Of a stretch of DNA of 64,000 nucleotides, positions 38,185 to 48,356 are shown in pieces; within the stretch, counting starts at the first letter, position 1, and each line of letters starts with the position of its first letter. Source of the stretch: Mesorhizobium sp. C432A (GTDB taxonomy: Bacteria > Pseudomonadota > Alphaproteobacteria > Rhizobiales > Rhizobiaceae); the NCBI RefSeq assembly GCF_030323145.1, contig NZ_CP100470.1, positions 1 through 64,000 of the forward strand, read 5' to 3'. A model generated the notes under the pieces. That model did no database searches. It was not told where the DNA came from and was given only the letters and a program-made list of their open reading frames with translations. The translations under genes were made by a program, and so were the position numbers.

Positions 38185-41005
38185 GCCTTCCTCTTCATTG
38201 CGATGAGCTTCGCAAGTTGGGGTTGTTCGGCCAACACCTCGCTCAGAATATGCGCATGGTTGGCGCGCAGCCAGTCACCGGCAAAATGCAGGCCAATCGC
38301 CTCCAGCCGCCTGCCAAGCTCGCCGGTCAACGAGCCGGAATTGCCGCCAAGCGTCGTGGCGTCATGGTCGAGCACCCATCTGTGACTGCGTTGCTGCACC
38401 ACGCCAGGACTGAAATACTTGCGATGGTAATCGAGGCCGAACAATTCGCGCAGCCGCTCGACCACGTCGCGACGGATCCTGCCCTGATCATCCCGGGGCA
38501 AGGTGGTGGGTGGCGCGGGATAGCCGACCACGAACAGGTTCGTCGCCGCAACCGGCAGAGCGCCGCCCGCTACCGGAATGGCCGCTGGCAAGGCGGTTTT
38601 TGCGGTATTGGTGGTGGCGACCCTGAGCAGGGCAAGGTCGAGCTTTGCATAGTCGATCGGATAACGCAGGATCGGCTGCGGGCCGCAGAACATTACCTCT
38701 TCAATTGCAAACCGGCTCACCGGGTCCTCCCCTGACGGCGAGAAATCGATCGTGGCCGGTGCATTCAGAAGCCAGCGTTCGGGATCGACGGCCCGAGGCA
38801 GCGGTGAGGCCAGGCTCTCCAGCACGTGTCGATTGGTGACGACCAGCCCGTCGCCGATGACGAACCCGGTGCCGATGTGTATGCCATCGCTGTCGATGCG
38901 ACCGACACTACCGAACCGACTGGCTTCGAGTGTATCGAGCGCGAGACTGACGAGGCCGGAAAAATTACCCAGGCCAGGGTCGGAAGCATCGACCGTCTGG
39001 ATCGTACGGTCACCCTCCTCACGCGTCGTGACAGGCAATGCCGGCCGATCTGTGAGCGAAACCAGCGCCTCGAGGCGAACCGCCGCAGCCTCCGGCAAAC
39101 GCGCGGATGGGCCTTCGCGATGAAGCTTGTCCAGGCTTGCCTCGATATCAGCGACGTCGTGGGCCAAACCAGACCGCCCCGACTTTTCAAGCCTCTTCAC
39201 CAGCGGTTGGACGATCTTGCGCCGGCCTTTCTTGTCGAGGCTGGCTTGCGCGTCCGCAAGGTCCATGGCACCGGCCCCCTCCGGGCTGATCGTGCCGCCG
39301 CTGCTGGAGGCGGCCAGTCCCTTGATGATGCCTGCAAGGCGAGCCTGATCGACGGTTTCGCTCGTCACCAGCGCCGGCGCGGCAAGTCCGGTTCTCAGCA
39401 CCAATTGAGCAAGGCGAGCATCTCTCGCTAGCCCGGCCGCATTGGACAGCCCGCGCGACACGCGCTGGAAGGCGCGGGCCTCGACCGCCTCTCCAGACGG
39501 CGCACGTCCAACCTTCGCGTCGGCGAGCAGAAGCGCCGACGTTTCGGCCGCATGCGCCGACCAGTCGAACCGGGAATCGAACTGTCCAGGCCCGAGCACG
39601 GTCTCCAGCGCGCTTTCCAGGCCCCCGGCGTCTCCCAGCGTACGCGCAGCTCCACTCAGGTCGATGTCGCGTAGCGACAATGCAACCAGCGCACCGGCGT
39701 CGACGACACCGGTTCCCATCCCATGGCCCCATTGAGCCGGGCGGCGTGCCGTCTGTCGGGCAGCGGCCCGGAAAAGCTCCTGCACGTTAGTGCTGCGCCG
39801 GCGCGCCTCGCGCAGGATGGCGTCACGCCCGAATTGGGCGAGCCAGAGTGCCGCGATGCCGGCGGTGAGGGCCACGGCAAAAGATGTGCCTTGCCCGGCG
39901 CTGACCTTGTCCTTCGGGTCGCCGGCTTGTTGGCGGTCAGCGCGCCAGACGAATTCGGCGGGCGCGCAGAAGTCGATCTTCGCACCGGAGGATGACCCCT
40001 GCCAGAGCTTGTCTTGGATGTTAGTGCCGCCGACCGCGATGACGTCATCGAAGGCGGCGGGCCAGACAACCAGGCCCACACAGTTGCCGGCAGCGGCCAA
40101 GACGATCATGTCGCGGTCGACCGCTTTGCGGATCGCCTGCCGCAACGACCGGCTCCAGATGCCACCAAGGCTCATGGTGATGACGTGGGCACCGATCTTG
40201 ACGGCGTGGTCCACCGCCTTGGCGACCGGACTTCCGTCGAAGATCTTCACATCCTCGGTGCAGCGGATGGGAACAAGCGTCGCCCGCGGCGCCGAACCCG
40301 CTATCTGTCCTGTCTCAGCCGAGGCGGCGACACTGCCGGTGGCGGTGCCATGCCCCGGATTGGCCGTTCCCGGCCTGAGCGGATCTTTCGGGTTCTTGCC
40401 ACCCTCGAGAAGGTTGAGAGATCGGCTGAGGTCGAGCGCTGCATCCGCGATCTCGGGGTGATCGGTGACCCCGGTGTCGGGCTGCGCGATGACGACACCG
40501 GCGCCCTTGGCGGGCGAGGCCTGCCATGCTCGCAGCACGCCGGTCTTATCCAGGGCCCAGCGCTTGTCCGGGGGCGGCGCTCCCGGCGCCCAGCAATAGG
40601 AATCAACCACAGCCGATTCAACGCCGGCCGGCAAGGCTTCCTCGGGATCGACGAAGACGTCAGCGCCGATGTCGGGCTCGCATGAGATCAGGCCGAGCGC
40701 ACGTCGAAGGTCGGCGGCGATGGCATAGAGCTGTTCCGGGGCAGCGTGCGGTCGATGCCGCGCAACGCCATCACGAAAAACTGCACCCCGTTCGCCTCAG
40801 CGTCGTCGAACAACGGCTGCAGATCAAAAGTGCTGGCCCCTATCAGCCCCGACACATCCGTTGAGAGCGCGGCCGCGGCCTTCGCCGGCGTGGCGCCTGG
40901 CCGGAGCGCCTCCAGCACAAAGCGGAGGCGATTGGGCGCAAAGATCGGCCTTTTGTCTTCGCGAGCCGATTTGGCAAGATCCCGCAAGAAAGCGATTCCA
41001 GACAT
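38181..41005 (-). CDS. Subtilisin-trypsin double protease (single frameshift)
   Basis: Start at ATG 41005, behind the GAGGAGA ribosome site. The first ~90 codons ('MSGIAFLRDLAK'...'GIDRTLP') and the main 817-codon frame (38181-40634) are joined if one C is added to the run at 40738-40741, giving '...TLPPEQLYAIAADLRRALG...'. From the TTG-started main frame, the S8 subtilisin domain has Asp53 ('QPDTGVTDHPE'), His95 ('NPGHGTATGS') and Ser251 ('GQGTSFAVAL'). A helical linker (~300-560) leads to a trypsin-like domain with His603 ('VVTNRHVLE'), Asp666 ('LDLALLRV') and Ser766 ('GGNSGS'). Two different serine protease folds in one chain is unusual. No signal peptide is seen, so it is probably cytoplasmic. 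First of three coupled genes. Confidence 0.82.
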
Positions 41006-41290
41006 TGCCTTGTCTCCTCGAATTGCGAACGCGCACCGGCGCTCCGATCACGTTGCGTACTGTGAGATCTTTCCGTTCAAACTTGATAATGACAGCATTT
41101 CAAGTAGATGTCTTCTTGTACGTAGTAAGGTAAGCAGAATGGTCCACCTTTGCTCCACGAACTTTTGAAGCATATGGTCAAGGAATATAATTATGAGTTC
41201 CAGAGAGTTGAGGCGCTATTCTTGGACGCATCGGCTTGCCAGTTTTCAATTAGATCGAAGGCTAAGTGGTCGAGGTGCGTGCGCCGCCAC
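41006..41290. other. Intergenic region upstream of the double-protease gene
   Basis: The 285-bp region is AT-richer than the flanks and holds no gene. As it separates the CHAT/2-TM genes from the three coupled protease genes, it may hold the promoter of the latter. I see no clear -35/-10 pair. Confidence 0.4.
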
Positions 41291-41877
41291 TCACTTTGGA
41301 GGGCCCGCATCTTTCTCAACTCTTTGCAACGCGTCAAACAGGTCTTTGGCTATCGAACGCAATTCATCGATTGTCGATGCCGCAATAACACGAACACGGA
41401 ATGCCATGGGAATGAGCTGGAGCGTGGCCCTGTCATTTGCAATGGCCATGATCCGTTGCACTGGTGAATACAGGAGATACAACAAACCTCCCACAGAAAG
41501 CCCAGAAAATAATGTTGTCAGCCAATTCTTCGCCTCACTGTTCGTAAATTGAAGGACAATCGAGGCGACAATTAACAGAACCAAAAAATGCCTATGAATA
41601 ATATCCAGCGCTTGGCCTCTGTTTCATCCGACTTGCGCTCCGCAAGAACCGCGTCCACCCGCTTTTCGAGATTGTCCAAGGCTGTATAGACCTCTGCTTT
41701 CATGCCGGCGATATCGGCAGCCGGCGCCGACGCTGCCTCGGTCATTGCTCCTTCGCGACTGAAGCCGCTGATCCGCGCGACGAGGCTGGGGCCGAAAATC
41801 GGTTTGCTTCGATTGAGCAAAGCGAGGCTCCCTTTTGTGGCAGGGCTAAGTCCATCGAAAAGCTGGCCGTCTGTCAT
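41291..41877 (-). CDS. Two-transmembrane protein (TRADD-N-associated-like), single frameshift
   Basis: Start at ATG 41877 behind GGAGGATC. The first frame ends prematurely after 'KRWILFIGIFWFC'. One extra T in the six-T run (41583-41588 on the + strand) restores 'RWILFIGIFLVLLIVASIVLQF', a perfect transmembrane helix continuing into the frame that ends at 41291 (~195 residues). Layout: a cytoplasmic N-terminal region with a possible coiled coil ('MKAEVYTALDNLEKRVDAVLAERK'), TM1, a short loop, TM2 ('LFSGLSVGGLLYLLYSPVQR') and a C-terminal helix. This resembles two-TM modules found with CHAT or TRADD-N-like conflict proteins, which supports but does not prove that role. It follows the CHAT gene by 14 bp. 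Confidence 0.7.
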
Positions 41878-41891
41878 TTGATCCTCCGAGA

Positions 41892-44800
41892 CTATTCGAG
41901 CGCAAGACGTGCAGTTACATCGCCAAACAAGACATACGCTGACCAGGTCGGATCGGTGCTTGGACTGTCAGCAAAAAGTTTCATGCGAGCGTTCATGACG
42001 GCTTCGGCAACTGAAAGCCCCGCCAGAGGCTGACGGCGCAGCCATTTCCATAACAGACTATTGGGCGGCGGGAGTGCGCCAGCATAGAAATACTGTGCAA
42101 AACTGGTCGCGAATTGCGACTGAACCGGCCACTGAGTGCCGAGGACCACGGCGCCTTGAACAATAAAGGGCGTGGCGAGCCCGGCAAGCGCAGCGCCTCC
42201 CTGATCCGATCGTTCTTCCAACGTGCCGCAGGCGTTCAGGATGATGACACTGGGCTTGCGTGGGGAGCGCTGAAGTGTTTCTGCAATCTCATCACTCGAA
42301 ACACGATCTCGATCGTTCAGGACAAGTCTCGCGGTCCCTTGTTGGTCAAGCTCGCCATGCCCTACGAAGTGAACCAGATCAGCAGCCGCGAGTTGTTCCA
42401 GGAATTCCTGTTTCGACATGCCGACGTGCCCGACTATGACGGTGCTGATACCAACACGTCTCATTGTGAGCGCAATTTCATCGCGCTCGGTCTCCCATCC
42501 TGGCGGAATCGTCTGACCTGCGGGCGCGGCGTAAACAAAGGCGCGGAGGGCTCCATCGATGCGAGGAGCTTGCGGAATGACGTCGGCCACGATAACCCGC
42601 GACACTGAACATTGGACATTGACCGGCAACTCATTTGGACCTGTGAGAAGGTCCCAAGGCAAATCACCGAGGGTCCGATCGACTACAAGCTGAAGACTTG
42701 AAGGCTCCTGCGTCCGCAGACTGAAGCCAATACGCTCAGTGGACAAAGCGTCGATGGACCCACGCATTTGAATAAGCTGCTTGGAGAACGAGCGCAGTTG
42801 CTCGGGCGAATTGGTTGTTGTGACGTGATCGCTCATTTCTCGTATACGGCCACGAAGACCTTGCAACTCCGGTGAAAGGTTGCCAAGCCAGCGAGCCGCG
42901 AGTTTCAAGCTCGCGCCTCGCTTCCCAAGCTCCGACATCAGCCCGTTGTCAGTCACAGAAATTTCTAGCGTCCGGTCAGGAAACGCGGTGGCCAGTCGCC
43001 ACTTTCGGCCAGAAAGGCGCCGTAAGATGAACTCCGTTGGACCTCGCCGGCTTATGACCAGGACGACTAGGAGAATAGCTGCAATGCCAATAGCCGCGGC
43101 GACCCAGGGATTTTCGTAGAGCGGCATGGCATATCGAAAATGCGATGACAATGGCTCGCTGGCATTGCCGGCGACATCGAAAAGTCGCGCCGTCGCAGTG
43201 TAATTCTGCCTGTCTTGAAGGTCGGCCAACGTTACCGGCGACGGCGGGATTTGGTCGAAGACGGAGTGCTCCTGCTGGCCGTCAACTGATGGTGTAATCT
43301 CGATTTGCAGATGGCTCGCTAGGCGCGGCCCTACTGGCACTTGTGCGTCGAAATCGAGACGGATAGAGGCGTGAGGCAAAGGATCGGTGATTGTGGTTCT
43401 TAGTGCCAAGGTGGGAGGTATGTTCGGAATGACCACCCGAAACAATGTTGAGCCCACGGCAATGTATTGAATGGGAACCGGCGATGTGCCGGCAGAAGCA
43501 ATGTAGGCTTTGGCAGACAGCTGCAAGTGCTCGTCAAGGAGTCCGAAGCGTTTAAGGCCTCGATTATCGGCCAGAAGCAGCCCCAGGTCGGACAGGACTA
43601 TCTGCCGGCCGTCGGGGAGGCGTTGGGCCTTGTAAAAAATATAGGGATCGGCACCCGAAACTTTGATCGGCTCCGACGACACAAGGTGCCCGGCTTCAAG
43701 GCGAAGCTCAACGGGAGCGCCCCAAGATCCCCAAGCTGTGACCGTGTCATTGGTCTCATCGATGGCCAAGGCACCAAACAGGTTGATCTTCCCGCCGTTG
43801 CGAATGGGGATTTCATCTGAGTCAATCCAGGTACCATCGCTGAGCCGAAGGGAGACTGATGTGACGCCGATAGCCCAAAGACGGTTGTTACGATCACATT
43901 TGAGGTCGGCGACCGCATTGCCTCCGACATAGACAGGCAAGCCGTGGATGGATCGCCAACGCCCCTCGACGAGCATGAGAACATCGGAAGTCCAGGATTG
44001 GCCGGCAAATATCGCGCCATTGGGGCAAATGGCGAACGAACTCGGTGCCCTCGAAGAATCGCTGGGGAGGGGTGGGCCTGCCTGCGCAACAGCAGTTCCA
44101 AGATCTCGAAACAGACCAGCGTTGGTGAGGGTCCAGACAGCTCCTTTGGAATCCTCTGCAAACAGCGGTCCCGCATCGTATGCACTGCCAGGCTCGCCCT
44201 GCCTGCCGGCAAGCAACGGGACAGTGGCCCCGTCCTTGAAGCTTAGCACACTGCCATTCTGCAAGCCGACATAGACACCGCCGTCCGGCCCTGCTGCGAG
44301 TGAATCTATGGTCTCGGTGACGGCAACGTCATCGACGACCAAGGGCACATCTTCTACAAAATCATAGTGTCGCCAGAGACCGAGGTTCGTTGACACCCAG
44401 AGGTTTCTGGCGTCGTCAAACGCGAACTTTGACGCTTGCCCAATTCCACTCGCGTCGTTGCGATAAACCGACTGCCAAGCCAGCCCGTTGAAACGATAGA
44501 TGCCCGTATCGATCGATGCCCATATCTGCTTTCCATAAGGCTGCAACAGAGCGAAGCAATTTCCTGCATAGAAGCGCTCCGGCTTCGACGGCGATACGGG
44601 GTTGAGTCTAAAACAGCCACCGTTCTCACCTTCGCCGACGCCAGCCACGAGGAGTTGGCCATCCGGGGTCGGCTGTACGTCCTTCAGAAACTGAATAGGG
44701 ACGTTCGCGAGCGGCTTGGTTGCCCCGGTATCAGGGTCAACGGTCAGCACGGCGCCGCCCTCGGTCGCTGCAAAAAGATGCCCTCCACTGACGACGAGAC

Positions 44801-45638
44801 GGTCGACCCCTCTGACGACTGTTGGTTTTGCCGCGACAAGCTTTTCCAACTCGGTCAGCAGCGTCAGCTCGCCTTCAGGATCGCCCCGATACTCGGTGGT
44901 GCCCAACACGAGCCGTCCGTCAGGCAGTTTCGCGAAGCTATAGGTACCTCTGCTGCGTTCGCATGCGGGCGTGAGCTTTGTCAGATTGGACCCTGCTGCC
45001 AGAAAAACTTCTTGCCATTCGCTCGACACGAGGATGCGCCCTTCATCCAATGCGATCGCATCGTGGGACATAATGGCCGAGGAAATTTGCAACCCCGCTT
45101 GCTCCGCGCACGTGGTCGAGGGGTCTGGAAGCGCAAGCGGTCGCACCCGTTGTTGATCAACCAGACTCATTATACGGCCATTGGTCGCAAGCCATACCAG
45201 TCCGGGCCGAACGGCGACGATGGCGGCCGCTTCGCGATCGGGACTTTCGACAGGAAGGTAATCCCATTGCCCGAGGTAAGGTCCGGAAAGAGGCGTGCCT
45301 ATAGCAGGTAGACCCTGCGATTGGACACCTGCAGATGTGAAGCACACCAGGGCAAGAACTGACCCCAAGCGTTTCACAACATCAGCGCTCATGGCGAAGA
45401 AGCGCTGCCAGCCATGCGTCATACGTGACGTGAAGCGCGAAGTTCGGCCATTGGCTTCAATGCCAGCCCGCTGGTGCGCGCCATCACCGGTCAAGTCACC
45501 AGCGACTTCCAAGCGCTCGATCTGTCCTGCAGAGAGCATTCGCTCTGCGCTTGGCGAATGGCGGAGTCGTTGCGGCTTTTCACGCCTGAAGGCTCGGTCC
45601 TTCGCACGCTTGCTCGGTTTGTTGTCATGCGTCGCCAT
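41892..45638 (-). CDS. Transmembrane beta-propeller sensor with C-terminal CHAT protease domain
   Basis: The frame encodes 1248 residues. A signal-like segment ('MSADVVKRLGSVLALVCFTSAGVQSQ') begins at residue 83, so ATG 45392 is a likely true start; the preceding 82 residues are Arg-rich and unsupported. A periplasmic domain of propeller-type repeats ('DARNLWVSTNLGLWRHYD', 'PDGGVYVGLQNGSVLSF') resembles hybrid two-component sensors and ends in an Ig-like Y_Y_Y-type domain. One TM helix (~845-864) precedes a cytoplasmic CHAT domain with the caspase-like dyad His1094 ('VHFVGHGELD') and Cys1137 ('VIILNACGT'). Inferred role: an external signal activates an internal cysteine protease. Replacement of a histidine kinase by CHAT is unusual. 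Confidence 0.82.
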   Translation of the reverse strand: MATHDNKPSKRAKDRAFRREKPQRLRHSPSAERMLSAGQIERLEVAGDLTGDGAHQRAGIEANGRTSRFTSRMTHGWQRFFAMSADVVKRLGSVLALVCFTSAGVQSQGLPAIGTPLSGPYLGQWDYLPVESPDREAAAIVAVRPGLVWLATNGRIMSLVDQQRVRPLALPDPSTTCAEQAGLQISSAIMSHDAIALDEGRILVSSEWQEVFLAAGSNLTKLTPACERSRGTYSFAKLPDGRLVLGTTEYRGDPEGELTLLTELEKLVAAKPTVVRGVDRLVVSGGHLFAATEGGAVLTVDPDTGATKPLANVPIQFLKDVQPTPDGQLLVAGVGEGENGGCFRLNPVSPSKPERFYAGNCFALLQPYGKQIWASIDTGIYRFNGLAWQSVYRNDASGIGQASKFAFDDARNLWVSTNLGLWRHYDFVEDVPLVVDDVAVTETIDSLAAGPDGGVYVGLQNGSVLSFKDGATVPLLAGRQGEPGSAYDAGPLFAEDSKGAVWTLTNAGLFRDLGTAVAQAGPPLPSDSSRAPSSFAICPNGAIFAGQSWTSDVLMLVEGRWRSIHGLPVYVGGNAVADLKCDRNNRLWAIGVTSVSLRLSDGTWIDSDEIPIRNGGKINLFGALAIDETNDTVTAWGSWGAPVELRLEAGHLVSSEPIKVSGADPYIFYKAQRLPDGRQIVLSDLGLLLADNRGLKRFGLLDEHLQLSAKAYIASAGTSPVPIQYIAVGSTLFRVVIPNIPPTLALRTTITDPLPHASIRLDFDAQVPVGPRLASHLQIEITPSVDGQQEHSVFDQIPPSPVTLADLQDRQNYTATARLFDVAGNASEPLSSHFRYAMPLYENPWVAAAIGIAAILLVVLVISRRGPTEFILRRLSGRKWRLATAFPDRTLEISVTDNGLMSELGKRGASLKLAARWLGNLSPELQGLRGRIREMSDHVTTTNSPEQLRSFSKQLIQMRGSIDALSTERIGFSLRTQEPSSLQLVVDRTLGDLPWDLLTGPNELPVNVQCSVSRVIVADVIPQAPRIDGALRAFVYAAPAGQTIPPGWETERDEIALTMRRVGISTVIVGHVGMSKQEFLEQLAAADLVHFVGHGELDQQGTARLVLNDRDRVSSDEIAETLQRSPRKPSVIILNACGTLEERSDQGGAALAGLATPFIVQGAVVLGTQWPVQSQFATSFAQYFYAGALPPPNSLLWKWLRRQPLAGLSVAEAVMNARMKLFADSPSTDPTWSAYVLFGDVTARLALE

Positions 45639-45660
45639 GCGTGCGCCATGTCTTCGTCGA

Positions 45661-45876
45661 TCACTTGGCGAGAATTGGGGCGATATTGTCTAGCCGTACA
45701 GATGGGGCCGAGTCGGGCTCCTCGTAGATCTTGACGAGCGCGTCGGGATCGACAGGCCTAAGATCCGCTATCTTCCTTTTACCTTCGACATCCGGATCCA
45801 TCCATTTGAGCACCTCGCAAGCAGCGGTAACGTCTATGCGATCGACAGTCGGATAGACGGGGATGCCAACCATCAT
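45661..45876 (-). CDS. Small protein of unknown function
   Basis: The 71-residue acidic protein ('MMVGIPVYPTVDRIDVTAAC'...) overlaps the DUF2182 stop by 4 bp and ends 22 bp before the propeller-CHAT frame, so it is part of the run of genes. It has no signal peptide, TM helix or motif I recognise. Translational overlap supports that it is real. Confidence 0.6.
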   Translation of the reverse strand: MMVGIPVYPTVDRIDVTAACEVLKWMDPDVEGKRKIADLRPVDPDALVKIYEEPDSAPSVRLDNIAPILAK

Positions 45877-46691
45877 GCTGAGATCCTATTCAGGGCTGAT
45901 GTAGCAGGCTGAGCGAAACCAGGCCACGCCGCGCCCCAGCGCGGAGCTCTCGGCACACCAGCTCGCTCGACGATTGTCATCAGCGTCACGGCAACCATAA
46001 TGAACCAGTGCAATGGGTGGTCCGCCGCGAGCGGCAGCAACATCAGGGCCCAGCATTCGATGACGCACCAAACGCTGTAGCTCGCGCCATATCGAGCCGC
46101 GTCTGTTTCGGCACGAAAACCGTACGCAGCGAGCGGCGGCTGGCGGTGGCAGCGGTTAAGACTTAGCTGCTTGAGAGGCACGACCTGCCAAAGCAGTGCC
46201 AGGAGAGAGGCGGCTGCGATGGGCGGTACGCCGACGACCGAAGCGACATTTTCCAGCACAAGCGATCCGCTGACCAGAAAAATGCCCGCTGCGAGCCAGA
46301 CAATAGCGTAGCCGAGAACGAATAGGGCAACTGCGCGGACGCGCCGTCGACTAAAGCTCCGCTGCCACACATGCAGCAGGGGGGTGGCAAGCAGCGGCGG
46401 CATCATTGCCAGGATCATTGCCAACCATGTCAGGACTTGCGCCGACGGCGCGCTGACTGCCAGGACCGCCGCGAGGCGATGCATCGTCACTTCAGCCATC
46501 CCAGTTGCGCTCAGACAAAGCGCAGGCAACGATGGAAAAGCGTCTTGGACAGCGAGCAGCGTCCACCCCGAAAAGCTCGCTACGAGTAGCGGCAAAGGTA
46601 GCCGCGCCAATACACACCACACTACTATCGCGGGTCGCACATTACTGCCCCTGACGATAGACGCTGATCCGGCCGATGGATAAGTCATCAC
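45873..46691 (-). CDS. DUF2182 integral membrane protein
   Basis: The 272-residue polytopic protein has DUF2182 hallmarks: 'WLAMILAMMPPLLATPL' (W-x-MxxAMMxP), 'QVVPLKQLSLNRCHRQPP' (Q-x-xPLKxxCLxxCRxP) and 'YGASYSVWCVIECWALM' (the GxxYGxxCxGCCWALM region). Some canonical Cys are replaced here. The family is predicted to bind metal and often lies beside oxidoreductase genes. Its start overlaps the end of the tyrosinase gene by 50 bp, hinting at a role in copper handling or export for that enzyme (inference). Confidence 0.8.
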   Translation of the reverse strand: MMTYPSAGSASIVRGSNVRPAIVVWCVLARLPLPLLVASFSGWTLLAVQDAFPSLPALCLSATGMAEVTMHRLAAVLAVSAPSAQVLTWLAMILAMMPPLLATPLLHVWQRSFSRRRVRAVALFVLGYAIVWLAAGIFLVSGSLVLENVASVVGVPPIAAASLLALLWQVVPLKQLSLNRCHRQPPLAAYGFRAETDAARYGASYSVWCVIECWALMLLPLAADHPLHWFIMVAVTLMTIVERAGVPRAPRWGAAWPGFAQPATSALNRISA

Positions 46692-48237
46692 TGGTCGCGC
46701 CTGGCACAGCCGATATTAGCTTTACCGACAACTCGCCGCTTAGCGAGTTTTCGGTGTGCATCCTGTCGACGATAGATGTTATGTCGAGCGAAGTGGTGAC
46801 ACCGTCCCCGCCAGTGGGGCCTAGCGGCGTGCTAGCTTTGCTAACGCCGAACATCGAAAGCGTCCCAGCGAAGTGATCGGGGTATTTCTCCGGATCGGCG
46901 CCTTGCGGAAGATTGACATAGACATAAAAAAGCGCCGCGTCGCTCGGGCTCTTGATGTTTTCGAGATTGAGGTAGATGCGATCGGGTTCCCGGGCAGCAG
47001 CGGCACTGAATGTCTTCGCGTTCAGCGCTCTGGTCAATTTCTGCAGCTCTTTGCCATCAAGGCGTACGCGGCTCTCTACAACATCGCCGTTGAGACGAAC
47101 AAGGCTGGTGTTGGACCCGATAAGTTCTGCGGCCTTGGGCGGTGTCATGGTCACAGCTCCTGCTAACTCAATGGCGAGTGACGGAGATGCGCCGAGCTTT
47201 TCGAAGCGCACCGCGAGTTGGTCTCCTGGCGCGACCGGTGCGGCGTCATCATCATAGATATAGTCGAGCATCGGCACCTTAGTGTCGAGCACATCGCGCG
47301 CCGTGAACTTATAGGTCGTGCCGTCAAGGCGCGGCATAGCGAAGTCTCGATCGCGTGGACCATCAAGCCAGTCGGCGTCTGCGGGATTCTTAAAGACATC
47401 GGCCTCGTCGCCCAACCGCTGCTTCTGCCTTAGCCAGACGTTCCATAGGCGGTCGATATTGGCGTGATGGAGCCAAAAGATCGGATCGAGCGCAGCGGTG
47501 TCTGGATTCGTCATAAGTCCCCATTCGAGGGGATCGGAGCTGAGGCCGCGACCTTTGAATCCGCCGCCGACCCAGACGTGGACGCCACCATGGGGCTGGC
47601 TTTCCAGTGCGCCGAATTTGCCCTTTTCGCCATGATTGAATGGCGTCTTGATTCCACCAAAACCGCTTAGACCGCCATCTCCCGTGCCTTCGAAAAACCT
47701 CTCCAGGAGAGTTTTGTCGACCGTGACCACACGGCTGTCGAGAACGATCGGCGATTGCACGTTTGGTATCTGCGCAGCGCCGTAGCGCTGGGCCACGTGC
47801 AAGAAGTTCCGGCCGCCGCCAGGCAATTTCGCCTTCGCGAAGGCACGCGGCAATTCACGAGCCTTGGGGTCGTCCGAATAATTCCAGTATGGCAACGCCC
47901 AATCAGCGGGACCACCGAGCTTTGTTACAGCATCCCGGACGACTGTTTCAAAAGCAGCAAGATAGCCGCGGTGCCACGGCAGAAAGTACCAGGATAAATG
48001 CTGGCACTGACCCCAAAGCTTCTTCTGCACGCCGGGCGGCGGAAATTTGGTGTCGTCAGCGATAAAGCTGAAGCCCTTCCAGATTCCCTTATCGATGCCG
48101 TGCATCGCACCAAATGACCACCAACTCGTGATGTCCGTGATCGGGCGCTTCTGAAGTGCCTCGACTGCCTTGCCATACCATTCCAGCGTCGTATCGCCGA
48201 CTGGAAGCTTCCAGACATCTCGACGGACATGCGCCAT
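46642..48237 (-). CDS. Tyrosinase-like type 3 copper oxidase
   Basis: The 531-residue protein has both copper sites of the tyrosinase/polyphenol oxidase family. CuA: His46 ('AMHGIDKG'), His80 and His89 ('CQHLSWYFLPWHRGYL'). CuB: His216 and His220 ('PHGGVHVWVGG') and His257/258 ('DPIFWLHHANIDRLW'). The C-terminal ~200 residues form a beta-rich domain like that of plant or bacterial polyphenol oxidases, which can cover the active site. It oxidises phenols to quinones with O2. No signal peptide is visible, so it may be cytoplasmic or use another route. Ribosome site GGAGTTGG lies before ATG 48237. It clusters with cytochrome-like proteins and DUF2182. Confidence 0.93.
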   Translation of the reverse strand: MAHVRRDVWKLPVGDTTLEWYGKAVEALQKRPITDITSWWSFGAMHGIDKGIWKGFSFIADDTKFPPPGVQKKLWGQCQHLSWYFLPWHRGYLAAFETVVRDAVTKLGGPADWALPYWNYSDDPKARELPRAFAKAKLPGGGRNFLHVAQRYGAAQIPNVQSPIVLDSRVVTVDKTLLERFFEGTGDGGLSGFGGIKTPFNHGEKGKFGALESQPHGGVHVWVGGGFKGRGLSSDPLEWGLMTNPDTAALDPIFWLHHANIDRLWNVWLRQKQRLGDEADVFKNPADADWLDGPRDRDFAMPRLDGTTYKFTARDVLDTKVPMLDYIYDDDAAPVAPGDQLAVRFEKLGASPSLAIELAGAVTMTPPKAAELIGSNTSLVRLNGDVVESRVRLDGKELQKLTRALNAKTFSAAAAREPDRIYLNLENIKSPSDAALFYVYVNLPQGADPEKYPDHFAGTLSMFGVSKASTPLGPTGGDGVTTSLDITSIVDRMHTENSLSGELSVKLISAVPGATSDDLSIGRISVYRQGQ

Positions 48238-48356
48238 GATCCAACTCCAAGTCTTTCAGTGCATATTTCCGATGCCGGCGGCACCTTACCCTCGATTGCG
48301 TAATCACCGAGGTTGCAGATCGCGCCCATCTCGACAGATAGACGAAGGCCCCGTAG

